From: Mycolicibacterium aurum | Lineage (GTDB): Bacteria > Actinomycetota > Actinomycetes > Mycobacteriales > Mycobacteriaceae | Direction: 5' to 3' | Length of the DNA: 64,000 bases | Assembly: GCF_900637195.1 (NCBI RefSeq) | Contig: NZ_LR134356.1 | Span: 3,100,001 to 3,164,000 of the forward strand | Shown here: positions 30,610 through 44,197 of the stretch, one piece after another | Position numbering within the stretch: position 1 is the stretch's first letter | Layout: the number at the start of each line of letters is the position of its first letter | Made by a program: the position numbers and the translations under genes | Notes under the pieces: generated by a model | What the model saw: the letters and a program-made list of their open reading frames with translations, nothing else | Database searches by the model: none | Told to the model about the DNA's origin: nothing

Positions 30610-31302
30610 CTAGACGGCCTGTGCAACCCTGAGTTGCTCGCGCACCCAGTGCAGGACCGGCGTCGCCGCCGGGTCGGCGGTCAGCGAGATCAACACGAAG
30701 TGACGCTCGCCGCGCACGGTGGTCGCGTCGCGCCGCATCACGTCGAGGTCGGCGCCGACCATCGGGGCGAGGTCGGTCTTGTTGATCACCAACAGATCCG
30801 AGAACGTGACACCGGGTCCGCCTTTGCGCGGCACCTTGTCCCCGCCTGCGACGTCGATGACGAAGATCTGGACGTCGACCAGGCCTGAGGAGAACGTCGC
30901 GGTGAGGTTGTCCCCGCCGGACTCGACCAGGATGAGATCGAGAGCGTCGTGTCCCGCGATGAGGTCGTCGATTGCGTCCAGATTGGCGGTGATGTCGTCG
31001 CGGATCGCGGTGTGCGGACAGCCACCGGTCTGCACCGCGGCGATGCGGTCGTCGGGCAGCACAGCGTTGCGGCGCAGGAAGTCGGCGTCCTCGGTGGTGT
31101 AGATGTCGTTGGTCAGCACCGCGAGCGACAGTTCGTCGCGCAGCTGCCGGCACAGGGCGGCCACCAGTGCGGTCTTGCCCGAACCGACGGGTCCGCCGAC
31201 ACCGATGCGCAGCGGCTCACCCGGTTGCCGCACCCGGCGCGGCCGGTCGGTGTGGGCGTGCGGTTGGCCTACTTGATCGGATGCGAGGAAATGTGGGGGC
31301 AT
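30610..31302 (-). CDS. ureG: Urease accessory GTPase UreG
   Basis: SIMIBI-class GTPase that delivers nickel to urease. The 230-residue protein has the P-loop [10 protein letters not shown] near residue 36, the nickel-relevant Cys-x-His in [18 protein letters not shown], and the base-specificity motif NKTDLAP. The N-terminus carries the His-containing stretch ([18 protein letters not shown]), shorter than the His-rich tails that store nickel elsewhere. It starts 14 bases after ureF and abuts ureD. Confidence 0.96.
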   Translation of the reverse strand: MPPHFLASDQVGQPHAHTDRPRRVRQPGEPLRIGVGGPVGSGKTALVAALCRQLRDELSLAVLTNDIYTTEDADFLRRNAVLPDDRIAAVQTGGCPHTAIRDDITANLDAIDDLIAGHDALDLILVESGGDNLTATFSSGLVDVQIFVIDVAGGDKVPRKGGPGVTFSDLLVINKTDLAPMVGADLDVMRRDATTVRGERHFVLISLTADPAATPVLHWVREQLRVAQAV

Positions 31303-31316
31303 ACGAAAAACCTTCC

Positions 31317-31961
31317 CTAGGAGGCGAACAGCGGTCGCTCGCGTTCGGTGTGCCGTTGCGCGAGGACGTCGAGCAGAGGATCGGACAGGTCGGCGAGCTC
31401 TTTGGCGGCTTCGGTGGCGGTGTCGTCGCACAGCTGCGACAGCGCGAAGGTCACCGCCGCGACGTCGCCGGGATCGAGCGCCAGCAACCGCTGCGCGGCC
31501 GTGGCCGATCCCGTCATCGTGGTGTAGACGACCGACAGGGCAGTGTGCAGGGGGTCCAGACCGCTGACCTCCCCGACGGCTCCGGCGGTCACTGCGAGAT
31601 GCGGGGTGGGACCCAGCGCATCCCAGTCCCGATCCGGCCACACCCGCCGAGCCAGCCGGACCAAGCCGCGGCCCTGTGCTCGGGAGGCGTGGCGGGCAGC
31701 GGGAGACGGTGTGCGCGCATCGGTTTCGGTATCGCCGCCCTCCCCCGCCACCGCGGACAGCCCACCCCGGTGGACTGCGGCCGCCAGCGATGCGGTGACC
31801 AGGCCCGTGGTCCGGATCCGGCGCTTCAGGTACGCGCGCAGCGTGGCCACGTCGATGACCAGGCCGCTGGAGACGGCCTCCTCCACGCCGCCGGAATGGA
31901 CGTGGCCACCGGTCGGCAGCCGGGAGTCGGCGAGGGTCAGCAGCGTGATCAGGCTGGACAT
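31317..31961 (-). CDS. ureF: Urease accessory protein UreF
   Basis: Helical accessory protein that links UreD-bound urease to UreG and checks GTPase activity. 214 residues; [19 protein letters not shown] at the N-terminus is the most conserved family segment, and the C-terminal helices with [20 protein letters not shown] are typical. The start overlaps the ureC stop by one base (TGATG type). Full length for a mycobacterial UreF. Confidence 0.94.
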   Translation of the reverse strand: MSSLITLLTLADSRLPTGGHVHSGGVEEAVSSGLVIDVATLRAYLKRRIRTTGLVTASLAAAVHRGGLSAVAGEGGDTETDARTPSPAARHASRAQGRGLVRLARRVWPDRDWDALGPTPHLAVTAGAVGEVSGLDPLHTALSVVYTTMTGSATAAQRLLALDPGDVAAVTFALSQLCDDTATEAAKELADLSDPLLDVLAQRHTERERPLFAS

Positions 31962-33682
31962 CAGAAGAGGAAGTACCGCTGCGCCATGGGCAGTTCGGCT
32001 GCGGGCTGCTCCTGCCAGACATCACCGTCGATGTGCACCGTGAACGTATCCGGATCCACCCGGATGTCGGGGGTGGCGTCGTTGAGCGGCATCTGCGCCT
32101 TACCCACACCGCGGACATTGCCGACGGCAACGAGCCTGCGGTTCACGGCGATCCGGTCGGCCAGGCCGTCCTCGATCGCCTGCGGCGACACGAAATGCAC
32201 CGACGTCGCCGCGGCCGCCGCGGGTGCGGCGCCGAACATCGGGCGGGGCAGCACCGGCTGCGGGGTCGGGATCGACGCATTCGCGTCACCCATCGCCGCC
32301 CACGCGATCATGCCGCCCTTGACCACCGCGTGCGGACGTACGCCGAAGAACGCGGGCTCCCACAGCACCAGGTCGGCGAGCTTGCCGACCTCGACTGATC
32401 CGACCTCGTGATCGATACCGTGGGCCACCGCCGGGCAGATGGTGTACTTCGCGACGTAACGCCGCGCGCGGTTGTTGTCGGCCGCGACGTCACCCGGCAG
32501 GAAGCCACGGCGCTTCTTCATCACGTGGGCGGTCTGCCACGTCCGCATCACCACCTCTCCGATGCGGCCCATCGCCTGCGCGTCACTGCCGATCATCGAG
32601 ATCGCGCCGATGTCGTGCAGCAGGTCCTCGGCAGCGATCGTGGAGGGCCGGATCCGGCTCTCGGCGAACGCGAGATCCTCGGGCACGCTCGGGTTCAGGT
32701 GATGGCACACCATCAGCATGTCCAGGTGTTCGTCGAGGGTGTTGACGGTGTGGGGCCGCGTCGGGTTGGTGGAGCTCGGAAGGACGTTCGGCCTGCTGAC
32801 GACCGTGATGATGTCGGGTGCGTGGCCGCCGCCCGCCCCTTCCGTGTGATAGGCGTGAATCGACCGGCCCTTGATCGCGGCGAGGGTGTCCTCGACGAAC
32901 CCGGCCTCGTTGAGGGTGTCGGTGTGGATGTTGGCCTGCACACCCGCGGCCTCGCTCACCGTGAGGCAGGCGTCGATCGCGGCCGGCGTGGTTCCCCAGT
33001 CCTCGTGCAACTTGAATCCTGCAGCACCGCCGCGCAATTGCTCCCACATCGCCTCGGCGCTGACTGTATTTCCTTTGCCGAGCAGCGCCACGTTCAGAGG
33101 CCAGGTGTCGAGCGCTTCCAGCATCCGGGCCAGGTGCCAGGACCCGGGCGTGACGGTGGTGGCCTTGCTTCCCTCAGCGGGTCCGGTGCCGCCCGCGACG
33201 ATCGTAGTGATCCCGCCACCCATCGCCTCTTCCATGATCTGCGGACAGATCAGATGGACGTGACAGTCGATGGCGCCCGCGGTGACGATGCGTCCGTTTC
33301 CGGCGATGATCTCGGTTGACGGGCCCACCACCAGGTCGGGATGCACCCCGGACATGATGTCGGGGTTACCCGCCTTGCCGATCGCGGTGATGCGGCCGTC
33401 CCGAATGCCGATGTCGGCCTTGATGACTCCCCAGTAATCCAGAATCACCGCGCCGGTGATGACGGTGTCGGGGGCACCCTCGGCACGGGTCGCGCGGGAC
33501 TGGCCCATCGACTCGCGCAGCACCTTGCCGCCGCCGAAGACGGCCTCGTCGCCCGCCAGTCCGGGGCCGCCGCTGCGGTCCTCGGTGATCTCGATGAACA
33601 GGTCGGTGTCGGCCAACCTGATGCGGTCGCCGGTCGTGGGTCCGAACAGTGCGGCGTAGCGCGACCGGGACAGCTGGGTCAT
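31961..33682 (-). CDS. ureC: Urease alpha subunit (catalytic)
   Basis: Catalytic subunit hydrolysing urea to ammonia and carbamate. At 573 residues it is full length. The nickel ligands are visible: HVH in [10 protein letters not shown], the carbamylated Lys in GFKLHEDWG, the His residues of NIHTDTLNE and [13 protein letters not shown], and the late Asp in SDAQAMGR. The mobile flap is [22 protein letters not shown] with the active-site Cys. It overlaps ureB by four bases and ureF by one, so the subunits are translationally coupled. Confidence 0.98.
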   Translation of the reverse strand: MTQLSRSRYAALFGPTTGDRIRLADTDLFIEITEDRSGGPGLAGDEAVFGGGKVLRESMGQSRATRAEGAPDTVITGAVILDYWGVIKADIGIRDGRITAIGKAGNPDIMSGVHPDLVVGPSTEIIAGNGRIVTAGAIDCHVHLICPQIMEEAMGGGITTIVAGGTGPAEGSKATTVTPGSWHLARMLEALDTWPLNVALLGKGNTVSAEAMWEQLRGGAAGFKLHEDWGTTPAAIDACLTVSEAAGVQANIHTDTLNEAGFVEDTLAAIKGRSIHAYHTEGAGGGHAPDIITVVSRPNVLPSSTNPTRPHTVNTLDEHLDMLMVCHHLNPSVPEDLAFAESRIRPSTIAAEDLLHDIGAISMIGSDAQAMGRIGEVVMRTWQTAHVMKKRRGFLPGDVAADNNRARRYVAKYTICPAVAHGIDHEVGSVEVGKLADLVLWEPAFFGVRPHAVVKGGMIAWAAMGDANASIPTPQPVLPRPMFGAAPAAAAATSVHFVSPQAIEDGLADRIAVNRRLVAVGNVRGVGKAQMPLNDATPDIRVDPDTFTVHIDGDVWQEQPAAELPMAQRYFLF

Positions 33683-33993
33683 GAGGGGTCCAATCTGCCC
33701 GGCGGATCGAGGCTCAGGCCGTGCACCTCACGGGTGCCGGCAAGGGGAACGAGGCTGACGCGTTGCGCGACACCCGGTTCGAACCGGATCGCGGTACCTG
33801 CCGGGATGTCGAACCGGTAGCCGTGGGCGGCGGCGCGGTCGAAGTCCAGCGCGCTGTTGGACTGCGGCACATGTACGTGGGAACCGACCTGGACGGGCCG
33901 GTCGCCGGTGTTGACGATCTCCAGTTCCAGGCGCGGGGCGCCGGCATTGATCTCGATGTCTCCGTCGCCGAAGGCGATCTCGCCTGGGATCAC
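33679..33993 (-). CDS. ureB: Urease beta subunit
   Basis: Structural subunit of the three-chain bacterial urease, 104 residues, all beta. Family features: [16 protein letters not shown] at the start, [18 protein letters not shown] and [17 protein letters not shown]. It starts with GTG (33991-33993), which places the IPGE motif at position 2 as in other ureB proteins. Its stop overlaps the ureC start (ATGA). Lies 16 bases after ureA. Confidence 0.96.
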   Translation of the reverse strand: MIPGEIAFGDGDIEINAGAPRLELEIVNTGDRPVQVGSHVHVPQSNSALDFDRAAAHGYRFDIPAGTAIRFEPGVAQRVSLVPLAGTREVHGLSLDPPGRLDPS

Positions 33994-34009
33994 TGGGCTG
34001 TCCTGCCTC

Positions 34010-34312
34010 TCACGGAATCGGGTCGTGGACGGTGACCAGCTTCGTGCCGTCAGGGAACGTCGCCTCCACCTGGACGTCGTGGAGCATCTCGGGAATCCCG
34101 TCCATGACGTCGTCGCGGCCGAGAACTTCTCGGCCGCTGACCATCAACTCCGCCACCGTGCGGCCGTCGCGGGCACCCTCGAGAATGTGGTCGGTGATCA
34201 CCGCGACCGACTCGGGGTGGTTCAGCTTCAGGCCGCGCGCCTGCCGGCGACGGGCGAGCTCGGCGGCATACGACAGCAGCAGCCGTTCCTGTTCATGCGG
34301 CGTCAAACGCAT
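34010..34312 (-). CDS. ureA: Urease gamma subunit
   Basis: Structural subunit, 100 residues, starting [19 protein letters not shown] and containing [21 protein letters not shown], the diagnostic segment. The ATG at 34312 gives the usual 100-residue length; an in-frame ATG at 34330 would add six residues and has GGAG immediately before it, too close for efficient use. First gene of the ureABCFGD operon. No urease-specific operator is evident in the short gap to the Rv1847-like gene. Confidence 0.95.
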   Translation of the reverse strand: MRLTPHEQERLLLSYAAELARRRQARGLKLNHPESVAVITDHILEGARDGRTVAELMVSGREVLGRDDVMDGIPEMLHDVQVEATFPDGTKLVTVHDPIP

Positions 34313-34364
34313 AGTGGGCGATACTGCCATCTCCGACCGCAGTCAGCAGCGCTCGCACTGGGCG

Positions 34365-34769
34365 CTACTCGTCGGGAATGTTCTGCAGCCGCACCTGGCC
34401 GCGCGCGACGACCTTGTCGGCCTCGTCGGTGAGGGTGATCAGCCACAGCTGCTGACGACGACCGCGGTGGATCGGCGTCGACGTGGCGGTGACCGTCCCG
34501 GACCGGATCGCACGCAGGAAGTCGGTGTTGTTGTTGACGCCGACGACCGTGCCGCCGCCGTTGCCCGTGAGCCAGACGTGGCCCGACACGCTGGCCATGC
34601 TCTCGATCACCGCACAGTAGACGCCGCCGTGCACAATTCCCCACGGCTGCAACAGTTTCTCGGTGATGTGCAGTTGCGCGCGGCCGCCGTCGGGCGTCAT
34701 CTCGAGGTAGGTCAGGCCCAGCTCGGCGTCGAATCCGTCACCGAGGCCGTCAGGAAGATCAGTGGTCAC
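34365..34769 (-). CDS. PaaI-type hotdog-fold thioesterase
   Basis: A 134-residue single hotdog-domain protein equivalent to Rv1847. The motif HGGVYCAVIESMAS at about residues 47-60 carries the catalytic-type HGG and the acidic residue on the central helix (Glu here). Such proteins hydrolyse aryl- or acyl-CoA thioesters in the cytoplasm. It lies 52 bases upstream of ureA on the same strand, with a strong terminator hairpin before it, so it likely starts the transcript that runs into the urease genes. Confidence 0.9.
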   Translation of the reverse strand: MTTDLPDGLGDGFDAELGLTYLEMTPDGGRAQLHITEKLLQPWGIVHGGVYCAVIESMASVSGHVWLTGNGGGTVVGVNNNTDFLRAIRSGTVTATSTPIHRGRRQQLWLITLTDEADKVVARGQVRLQNIPDE

Positions 34770-34803
34770 GGCTTGTGTCTACCACCACGGTCGCAGCGAA
34801 AGT

Positions 34804-34838
34804 GGAAGAGCCCCACGCATGAAGCGTGGGGCTCTTCC
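34804..34838 (-). terminator. Strong hairpin downstream of the iron-regulated gene
   Basis: A perfect 15-base-pair stem (34804-34818 with 34824-34838) around ATGAA. It lies between the end of the FhuF/IucC-like gene and the start of the thioesterase gene, so it should insulate the urease transcript from iron-regulated transcription upstream. No U run. Confidence 0.85.
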
Positions 34839-34928
34839 TTCGGTCGGACCGGGGGTCTCTGCAGCCCTCAGGACTCCGGCACGGTCCGTTGGTATCCGAA
34901 GTTCGGGGATCAACCCGACCTCCATAGG

Positions 34929-34947
34929 ATAGGCAAGCCTGCCCTAA
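34929..34947. promoter_or_regulatory. Weak IdeR-box-like sequence at the 3' end of the iron gene
   Basis: Read on the minus strand, TTAGGGCAGGCTTGCCTAT matches about 15 of 19 positions of the iron-box consensus TWAGGTWAGSCTWACCTWA. It overlaps the stop codon of the FhuF/IucC-like gene. Function is uncertain; it could be chance, or mark an older iron-regulated start. Confidence 0.3.
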
Positions 34948-35717
34948 TTAAGCAAGAGCTTCCCCGAATTCATCCGGGATGTGCCGCGTACCGGAAGGCC
35001 GAACTTCACCAGAGCATCGAGCACGGCCTGCCCGCGCCGCATGCTGACGACCTCGCTCGAACCCGCCAGCAGCGGAATCTGCGTGGCCGCGCTGACGACC
35101 GCGCCACCGACGAGGTGCCACATGGCCGCCACCGGCATCGCACCCCCACTGACCGTCGCGAGCTTGTCGAAGAGCGGCTCCAGCGCCCGGTGGCTGCGGT
35201 GGGCGACCCAGGTGGTCAACGCCGCCTCACTCGGCAGAGCACGGATCCCGTCGGGCGCCGGACGTCCTACCGTCCTTCGGCTCCGGAACGCCGGATCGTC
35301 GGGAAGTGCCCGCACCGCGGGATCGACGACACCCACCCAGTCGATGGCGCCTTCGGAGTCCACGTGCACCCACAGGTTCTCCAGGCCGGTGTCCCAGGCC
35401 CGCCCCTCCAGGACGAGAAGGGGGACGACGCGCCCCACCACGACGTGGGCAAAGGTCGCCGCCAACTGCTGGGCCACGGAGGCCCGACTGTCGGTCTCGG
35501 CCATCCCCGCGGCGAACATGGTGTTCAGGCGGTCGGTCGTCAGGATCTCGGCCAGCGGCCACCAGCGCCGCCGCGACAGGTCACCCATCACCGCGACGCC
35601 GTAGACGCGTGGGCATTCCCGATACAGCTCGCGGAGTCGCTGACTGGACTCGTGCAGCGGCAGCATGCGCCGGATGGACATGCTTGCGATGAGCGGATCC
35701 TCGACCAGCACCGACAT
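34944..35717 (-). CDS. FhuF/IucC-C-terminal-like siderophore-associated protein, iron regulated
   Basis: A 257-residue cytoplasmic protein. The stretch SVAQQLAATFAHVVVGRVVPLLVLEGRA, then LENLWVHVDSEGAIDWVGV, and MPVAAMWHLVGGAVVSAATQ match the pattern of FhuF-like ferric-siderophore reductases and the C-terminal domain of IucA/IucC. FhuF proteins end with a CC...CxxC cluster for a 2Fe-2S centre, but this protein has only one Cys (near residue 34), so reduction through its own cluster is unlikely. Two abutting IdeR boxes lie directly upstream and GGAGGT is at the start, so it should be made when iron is scarce. Absent from the M. tuberculosis locus as I remember it. Confidence 0.7.
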   Translation of the reverse strand: MSVLVEDPLIASMSIRRMLPLHESSQRLRELYRECPRVYGVAVMGDLSRRRWWPLAEILTTDRLNTMFAAGMAETDSRASVAQQLAATFAHVVVGRVVPLLVLEGRAWDTGLENLWVHVDSEGAIDWVGVVDPAVRALPDDPAFRSRRTVGRPAPDGIRALPSEAALTTWVAHRSHRALEPLFDKLATVSGGAMPVAAMWHLVGGAVVSAATQIPLLAGSSEVVSMRRGQAVLDALVKFGLPVRGTSRMNSGKLLLN

Positions 35718-35735
35718 GGCACCTCCGATCGGTAG

Positions 35736-35773
35736 TTAGGTAAGGCTTAGTGAATTAGGTTAGCCTTACTATA
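35736..35773 (-). promoter_or_regulatory. Two abutting IdeR iron boxes
   Basis: TTAGGTAAGGCTTAGTGAA (35736-35754) and TTAGGTTAGCCTTACTATA (35755-35773) each match about 16 of 19 positions of the mycobacterial iron box and touch end to end. They lie 18-56 bases upstream of the start of the FhuF/IucC-like gene. IdeR with iron binds such boxes as paired dimers, so repression at high iron is expected. Confidence 0.85.
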
Positions 35774-35912
35774 GGCACGAGGGCCTGGGGTGCGACACCC
35801 TGTGACTGGACTCACACAGCCGCCGGGATCCATGGCGACCGAAGGGACGTTGGCATTCGCACGAGCAGCTTTTGGGTAGACGGACCTGGGACGCGAGCTC
35901 ATACGACACGCG

Positions 35913-35931
35913 GTAGTAATCCCGTAGTACG
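35913..35931 (+). promoter_or_regulatory. GTAGTA direct repeat upstream of blaI, candidate operator
   Basis: GTAGTA at 35913-35918 and again at 35924-35929, 11 bases apart start to start; the second lies in the palindrome CGTAGTACG (35923-35931). They are 36-54 bases upstream of blaI, where an autoregulatory BlaI site is expected. TAGTA/TACTA cores are characteristic of BlaI-type operators, but the arrangement here is direct, not inverted. Confidence 0.4.
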
Positions 35932-35966
35932 CTTTTGAGCTACAGCCGGTAGGAGATGAACGGAAG

Positions 35967-36383
35967 ATGGCCAAGCTGACTCGGCTCGGGGAACTGGAAC
36001 GCTCGGTGATGGACCACCTGTGGTCCGCGGGCGAGCCGCAGACCGTGCGTCAGGTGCATGAAGCCCTGTCCGCGCGGCGTGACCTTGCTTACACGACGAT
36101 CATGACCGTGCTGCAGCGGCTGGCCAAGAAGAGCCTGGTCCTGCAGCACCGCGACGACCGCGCGCACCGCTACGCACCGACCCACGGCCGCGATGAGCTG
36201 GTCGCGGGCCTGATGGTGGACGCTCTCGACCAGGCGGCCGACTCCGGCGGCCGCGAAGCAGCCCTCGTGCACTTCGTCGAGCGCGTCGGCGTCGACGAGG
36301 CAGCCGCACTGCGCCGCGCACTGGCCGAATTGGAAGACAAGCACCGGTCCGACACACCCGCTGGCGATTCGGGTACCAGCTGA
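35967..36383 (+). CDS. blaI: BlaI/MecI-family transcriptional repressor
   Basis: A 138-residue winged-helix repressor equivalent to Rv1846c. The DNA-binding domain spans residues 1-75 with LGELERSVMDHLW, the recognition helix region LAYTTIMTVLQRLAKKS and the wing HRYAPTH; the C-terminal helices mediate dimerisation. In M. tuberculosis the homologue represses itself, the beta-lactamase gene and others, and is inactivated when the partner protease senses beta-lactams. The gene for that partner begins 14 bases downstream. No beta-lactamase gene is nearby. Confidence 0.95.
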   Translation: MAKLTRLGELERSVMDHLWSAGEPQTVRQVHEALSARRDLAYTTIMTVLQRLAKKSLVLQHRDDRAHRYAPTHGRDELVAGLMVDALDQAADSGGREAALVHFVERVGVDEAAALRRALAELEDKHRSDTPAGDSGTS

Positions 36384-36397
36384 GGGACACTGGCAGT

Positions 36398-37333
36398 GTG
36401 TCCGCGCTGGCCTTCACCATCGTTGCCTTGCTCCTGTCGGGGCCGGTGCCTGCGATGCTCGCCAGAGCCCGATGGCCGCTACGCGCGCCCCGAGCCGCCA
36501 TAGTCCTGTGGCAGTCGATAGCGCTGGCCGCCGTCCTCTCGGCGTTCTCGGCCGGGATCGCCATCGCCAGCCGCCTTTTCGTGCCGGGTCCCGACGGACG
36601 GCCCACCGCGACGATCACCAGCGAGATCGATGCCCTGGGCTGGCCGCTGTGGACGGCCTACGTGGTGGTGTTCGTTCTCACCCTGATGATCGGTGCCCGG
36701 CTGATGGCCTCGGTGGTCGGCGTCGCGATCGCGACGCGACGGCGTCGGGCGCACCACCGGATGGTGGTCGATCTCGTCGGGGCTCATCGCTCCCGCCCGT
36801 GGGGGCAGCACGGACTGCGCATCCTGGACGTCGCAGAGCCACTGGCCTACTGCCTCCCCGGCGTACGCAGTCGCGTCGTGGTCAGCGAGGGCGCGTTGAA
36901 AGCCCTGTCCGACAGTGAGGTCGGCGCGATCCTGGAGCACGAGAGAGCCCATCTGCGGGCGCGGCACGATCTGGTGCTGGAGATGTTCACCGCGGTGCAT
37001 GCCGCGTTCCCCCGGCTGGTCCGCAGCGCGCACGCGCTGCAGGCCGTCCGCTTGTTGATCGAGCTGCTCGCCGACGACGCCGCCGTCCGCGCCGAGGGTC
37101 CCACTCCCCTGGCCCGAGCGCTGGTGGCGTGCGCATCCAGCCGGGCACCCAGCGGGGCGCTGGCCGCAGGTGGTCCCACGGCCGTGGTGCGGGTGCGTCG
37201 ACTCGGCGGTAAGCCCAACAGCAGAATCCTGGCGGCCTGCGCCTATGTCGCGGCAGCAGCCGTCCTTGTCTTTCCCACCGTCGCGCTGGCGGTGCCCTGG
37301 TTGAACGAGCTGCACCGACTGTTCCTCGCCTAA
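36398..37333 (+). CDS. M56-family (BlaR1-like) membrane metalloprotease
   Basis: A 311-residue integral membrane protein with helices near residues 1-25, 35-60, 80-110 and a last one at about 280-300. The zinc-protease motif is HERAH (HExxH) with ELLADDAAV downstream supplying the third ligand. Unlike staphylococcal BlaR1 there is no extracellular penicillin-binding sensor domain, as is also true of the M. tuberculosis homologue Rv1845c, so how it senses its signal is open. GTG start; 14-base gap to blaI makes an operon of the two. Confidence 0.92.
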   Translation: MSALAFTIVALLLSGPVPAMLARARWPLRAPRAAIVLWQSIALAAVLSAFSAGIAIASRLFVPGPDGRPTATITSEIDALGWPLWTAYVVVFVLTLMIGARLMASVVGVAIATRRRRAHHRMVVDLVGAHRSRPWGQHGLRILDVAEPLAYCLPGVRSRVVVSEGALKALSDSEVGAILEHERAHLRARHDLVLEMFTAVHAAFPRLVRSAHALQAVRLLIELLADDAAVRAEGPTPLARALVACASSRAPSGALAAGGPTAVVRVRRLGGKPNSRILAACAYVAAAAVLVFPTVALAVPWLNELHRLFLA

Positions 37334-37413
37334 CGGGGGACGCACGCGGTGCCGTCTCGGCGTTGTCAGTGTCACAAGCTGTGCCGTACACGGAGATCGA
37401 AAGGGTTTCGTCT

Positions 37414-41355
<3,942 letters not shown>

Positions 41356-41363
<8 letters not shown>

Positions 41364-42903
41364 TGCGCACCTCCTCGCGGAAGTTGGCGCTCCACAAGCC
41401 GAGAACGGCCGTGGGGATCGCGGCGAAGACCACCAGCGCGGCCGCATACGGAGCGGCGGCGGCGTAGTCGCTGACAAAGCTGCTCTTCCACAGCCGAGTG
41501 GCCAGGGTATCGGTACCGGTTGGGTGCAGCAGCAGGGTCACCGGCAGTTCCTTCATGCAGGTCAACAGCACCAGCGCAGCTCCGGCCGCGATGGCCGGGG
41601 TGGCGTTGCGCGCGGTGACGGTGAGGAACGCGCGCAACGGTCCGCGACCGAGCGAGCGGGCGACCTCCTCGAGCCGGACGGGCGCCGCCTCCACCGCGGA
41701 GCGCACCGAACCGACCGCAAGCGGAATGAACAGCACGGCGTAGGCCAGGATCAGCAGCGGCTCCCGCTGGTAGAAGGGCCGCAGCAACAGCACCCCGACC
41801 GACACCATGGAGATGGCCACCACGATCGACGGCAGGCCGTGTGAAAGATAGCTGGCTCCTTCGAGCATTCGGGTGGCGCGACTGCGGTAGCGCGCGGCGA
41901 GCACGCCGAGGGGCAGCGCCGCGAGCGTGCAGACCACGGCCGCGGCCAGCGACAGCCAGACCGTCGCCGACAGCGCGGAAGTCCACTGCTCGCGATCCCA
42001 TCGCACGCCGCCGGCGACCAGCCAGTCGGCGAGTTCGGCGAACGGGACCACCAGGGCCGCGGCCAGCACCGCGAGCGCGGGCACGAGCGCGACGGCACGC
42101 CAACGGCCCAGGCGGTCGACGGGCGCGGGCCGCGGCGTTCCCGACCCGATCCGCGATGCGGCGCTGCGCCCCCTGGTGCGATGCTCGGCCAGCACCAGGG
42201 CGACCGCGAACACCAGCAGCACCAGGGACAGCACCGCCGCACGGGCAGGGTTGAAACCGGATCGGTAGGCGCCGAAGATCACCCACGTGAACGCCTCGTA
42301 GCGCATGACGGCCACGGCGCCGAAATCGCTGAGCACGTACAACGCGACCAACAGTGCGCCGGCCGCGATCGCGGCCCGCGTCTGACGTAGCGTCACGCGG
42401 CCCAACACCGCGAAACCGCTGAGGCCCAACGACCGTGCGACCTCCTCCTGCGCCGGGTCCACCCGGGACAGAGCAGCCATCGTCGTCATCATGACCAGCG
42501 GATAGCTCACCAGCGTCAGTATCAGGCACGCCCCCCAGAAGCCGGTGACACCGGGCGCCACCGACACCCACAGATACCCGAGCAGATAACTCGGCATCGC
42601 CAGCGGCAGGGTCAGCGCCACCGTCAGCGCCCGTCGGCAGGGCATGTCGGTGCGATTGATCAACACCGCGAAGCCGACGCCGAGGATGACACACGCCGCG
42701 GTCACCACACCGACGAGCATCATCGATCGGCCGATCAGCGCCGCGGTTCTGGGTTGAACCAGTTCGTGGGCGATGAAACCCACCCCACGCTCGTTGGCGC
42801 GCTGGGCCAGATACAGCAGCGGCAGCAGGGTCGCGGCTACCACCACGGCGGCCGCGAGCACCAGGGGAACCGGTGCGCGCGACCGCCAGGAGAAACGCGG
42901 CAT
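41356..42903 (-). CDS. Fused two-domain ferric ABC permease
   Basis: A 515-residue inner-membrane protein with about twelve helices: two copies of the BPD-type permease module, each with an EAA loop for ATPase contact (around residues 155-175, VARSLGLSGFAVLGRVTLRQ, and around 420-440, VARSLGRGPLRAFLTV). The fusion of both halves in one chain is typical of FbpB/SfuB ferric permeases. It sits between the binding protein (eight bases upstream) and the ATPase (eight-base overlap), a single operon. Confidence 0.92.
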
Positions 42904-42911
42904 CTAGGTGA

Positions 42912-43979
42912 TCAGTTGGTCAGCAACCCGGTCTCGACGAGCATCTCCTGGGTGGCCTCCAGGTCGTCGAGCTGCGAGAGGTCGACCGCGGGGGGCTGCA
43001 ACTCGGCCAGCGGCGGCATGTCGCCGTTGGGGGCGATCCCCGCGACGAGCGGGTACTCCGTGGTCTCCTCGGCGAAGTACTGCTGACCGGCGGTGCTCAC
43101 CAGATAAGCGGCCAGTTCCTGGGCCTGCTCGGGGTGGGCCGCGGTCTTCAGCACGCCGATGCCGGCGACGTTGACCAGGCCGCCCGGGTCACCCGGCGCC
43201 ATGAACTGGTTGCGGGCCACGACCTGGTCGGCGGACGTGCTGTTGATCAGCTCGTACAGGTAGTAGTGGTTGGTCAGGGCCACCGGCAGCTCGCCGTTGT
43301 TGACGGCATCGCGCATCGGGCCGTTGCCTTCGTACGGGCGTGGCTCCTGCGCGGCGAACGCCTCCAGCCACTGCCGTGCCGCGTCGTCGCCGCGCGTCAC
43401 GCGCAGACCGGTCACGAACGACTGCCAGGACGCGTTGCTGGGGGCATAACCGATCTTGCCGCGCCACTCCGGCGCCAGGAGTCCGTCGATGGTGTCAGGG
43501 ACGTTCGGCGCCAGCTCGGGGTTGTAGACCAGGACGCGAGCCCGGCCGGACACGCCGAGCCAGCTGCCGTCTGCCGCGGAGTACGCGGCGGGGACCGCGG
43601 CCAGCGTCTCGGGGTTGATCGGTGCGAACAGACCGGCCTTGGCGACCGCACCGAGCGCGCCGGCATCCTGGGACAGGAACACGTCGGCAGGTGAGCTGTC
43701 ACCCTCGGTGATCAACTGGGCGGCGAGCTCGCCGGATCCGGCGTAGCGGGCCTCGACCTCGATCCCGGTGTCTGCGGTGAACTTCTCGAGCAGCGGGGCG
43801 ACCAGATCTTCCGAGCGTCCCGAGTACACGACCACGCGATCGGTGGACCCTTCCGCAGCGGTGCCGCCCGACTCGGAGGAATCGGATCCGGATCCGCATG
43901 CGCTGAGCGAGAGCGCCAGTACGGCTGCGGACAGCGTGGCGGCGACGCGGGCCACCGGCCCGGAACGGGATATCGACAT
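42912..43979 (-). CDS. Ferric-iron-binding lipoprotein of the ABC importer
   Basis: A 355-residue lipoprotein: lipobox LSAC near residue 30, then a Ser/Gly linker and a class D/FbpA-like binding domain (VVVYSGRSEDLVAPLLEKFT onwards). The pair of adjacent tyrosines in NHYYLYEL corresponds to the dityrosine that holds Fe3+ in FbpA proteins, which is the strongest evidence for iron. ATG 43979 is chosen; an in-frame ATG at 44003 would place extra residues before the signal peptide. An IdeR box 54-72 bases upstream predicts expression under iron limitation. Confidence 0.9.
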   Translation of the reverse strand: MSISRSGPVARVAATLSAAVLALSLSACGSGSDSSESGGTAAEGSTDRVVVYSGRSEDLVAPLLEKFTADTGIEVEARYAGSGELAAQLITEGDSSPADVFLSQDAGALGAVAKAGLFAPINPETLAAVPAAYSAADGSWLGVSGRARVLVYNPELAPNVPDTIDGLLAPEWRGKIGYAPSNASWQSFVTGLRVTRGDDAARQWLEAFAAQEPRPYEGNGPMRDAVNNGELPVALTNHYYLYELINSTSADQVVARNQFMAPGDPGGLVNVAGIGVLKTAAHPEQAQELAAYLVSTAGQQYFAEETTEYPLVAGIAPNGDMPPLAELQPPAVDLSQLDDLEATQEMLVETGLLTN

Positions 43980-44032
43980 TGGGTAGTTGACCTCACCTTT
44001 CATTGAGACGACCGGCGTTGGCCGCACGCGAC

Positions 44033-44051
44033 TGAGGTAAGGCCAACCTAT
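44033..44051 (-). promoter_or_regulatory. IdeR iron box of the ferric ABC operon
   Basis: TGAGGTAAGGCCAACCTAT matches about 16 of 19 consensus positions and lies 54-72 bases upstream of the binding-protein start. It supports iron as the transported metal and IdeR-iron repression of the three-gene operon. Confidence 0.75.
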
Positions 44052-44197
44052 CATCCTGTGAAGTCACTGTGACCGAGGAGAAGCCGACGCGGGTGGACGT
44101 GCTGCGTGCCGCCGCGGCTCCGCTAACATGTGTTGACAATCAGCCGATTTCGCGCAATGAACCACGGCGCGGCTTCCACGTAGACGAGAGGGACCAG

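Noticed and set aside
33760-33800. GGTTCGAACC-like sequence suggestive of a tRNA T-loop
   Set aside because: It lies within the ureB coding frame and no acceptor or anticodon stems can be formed around it.
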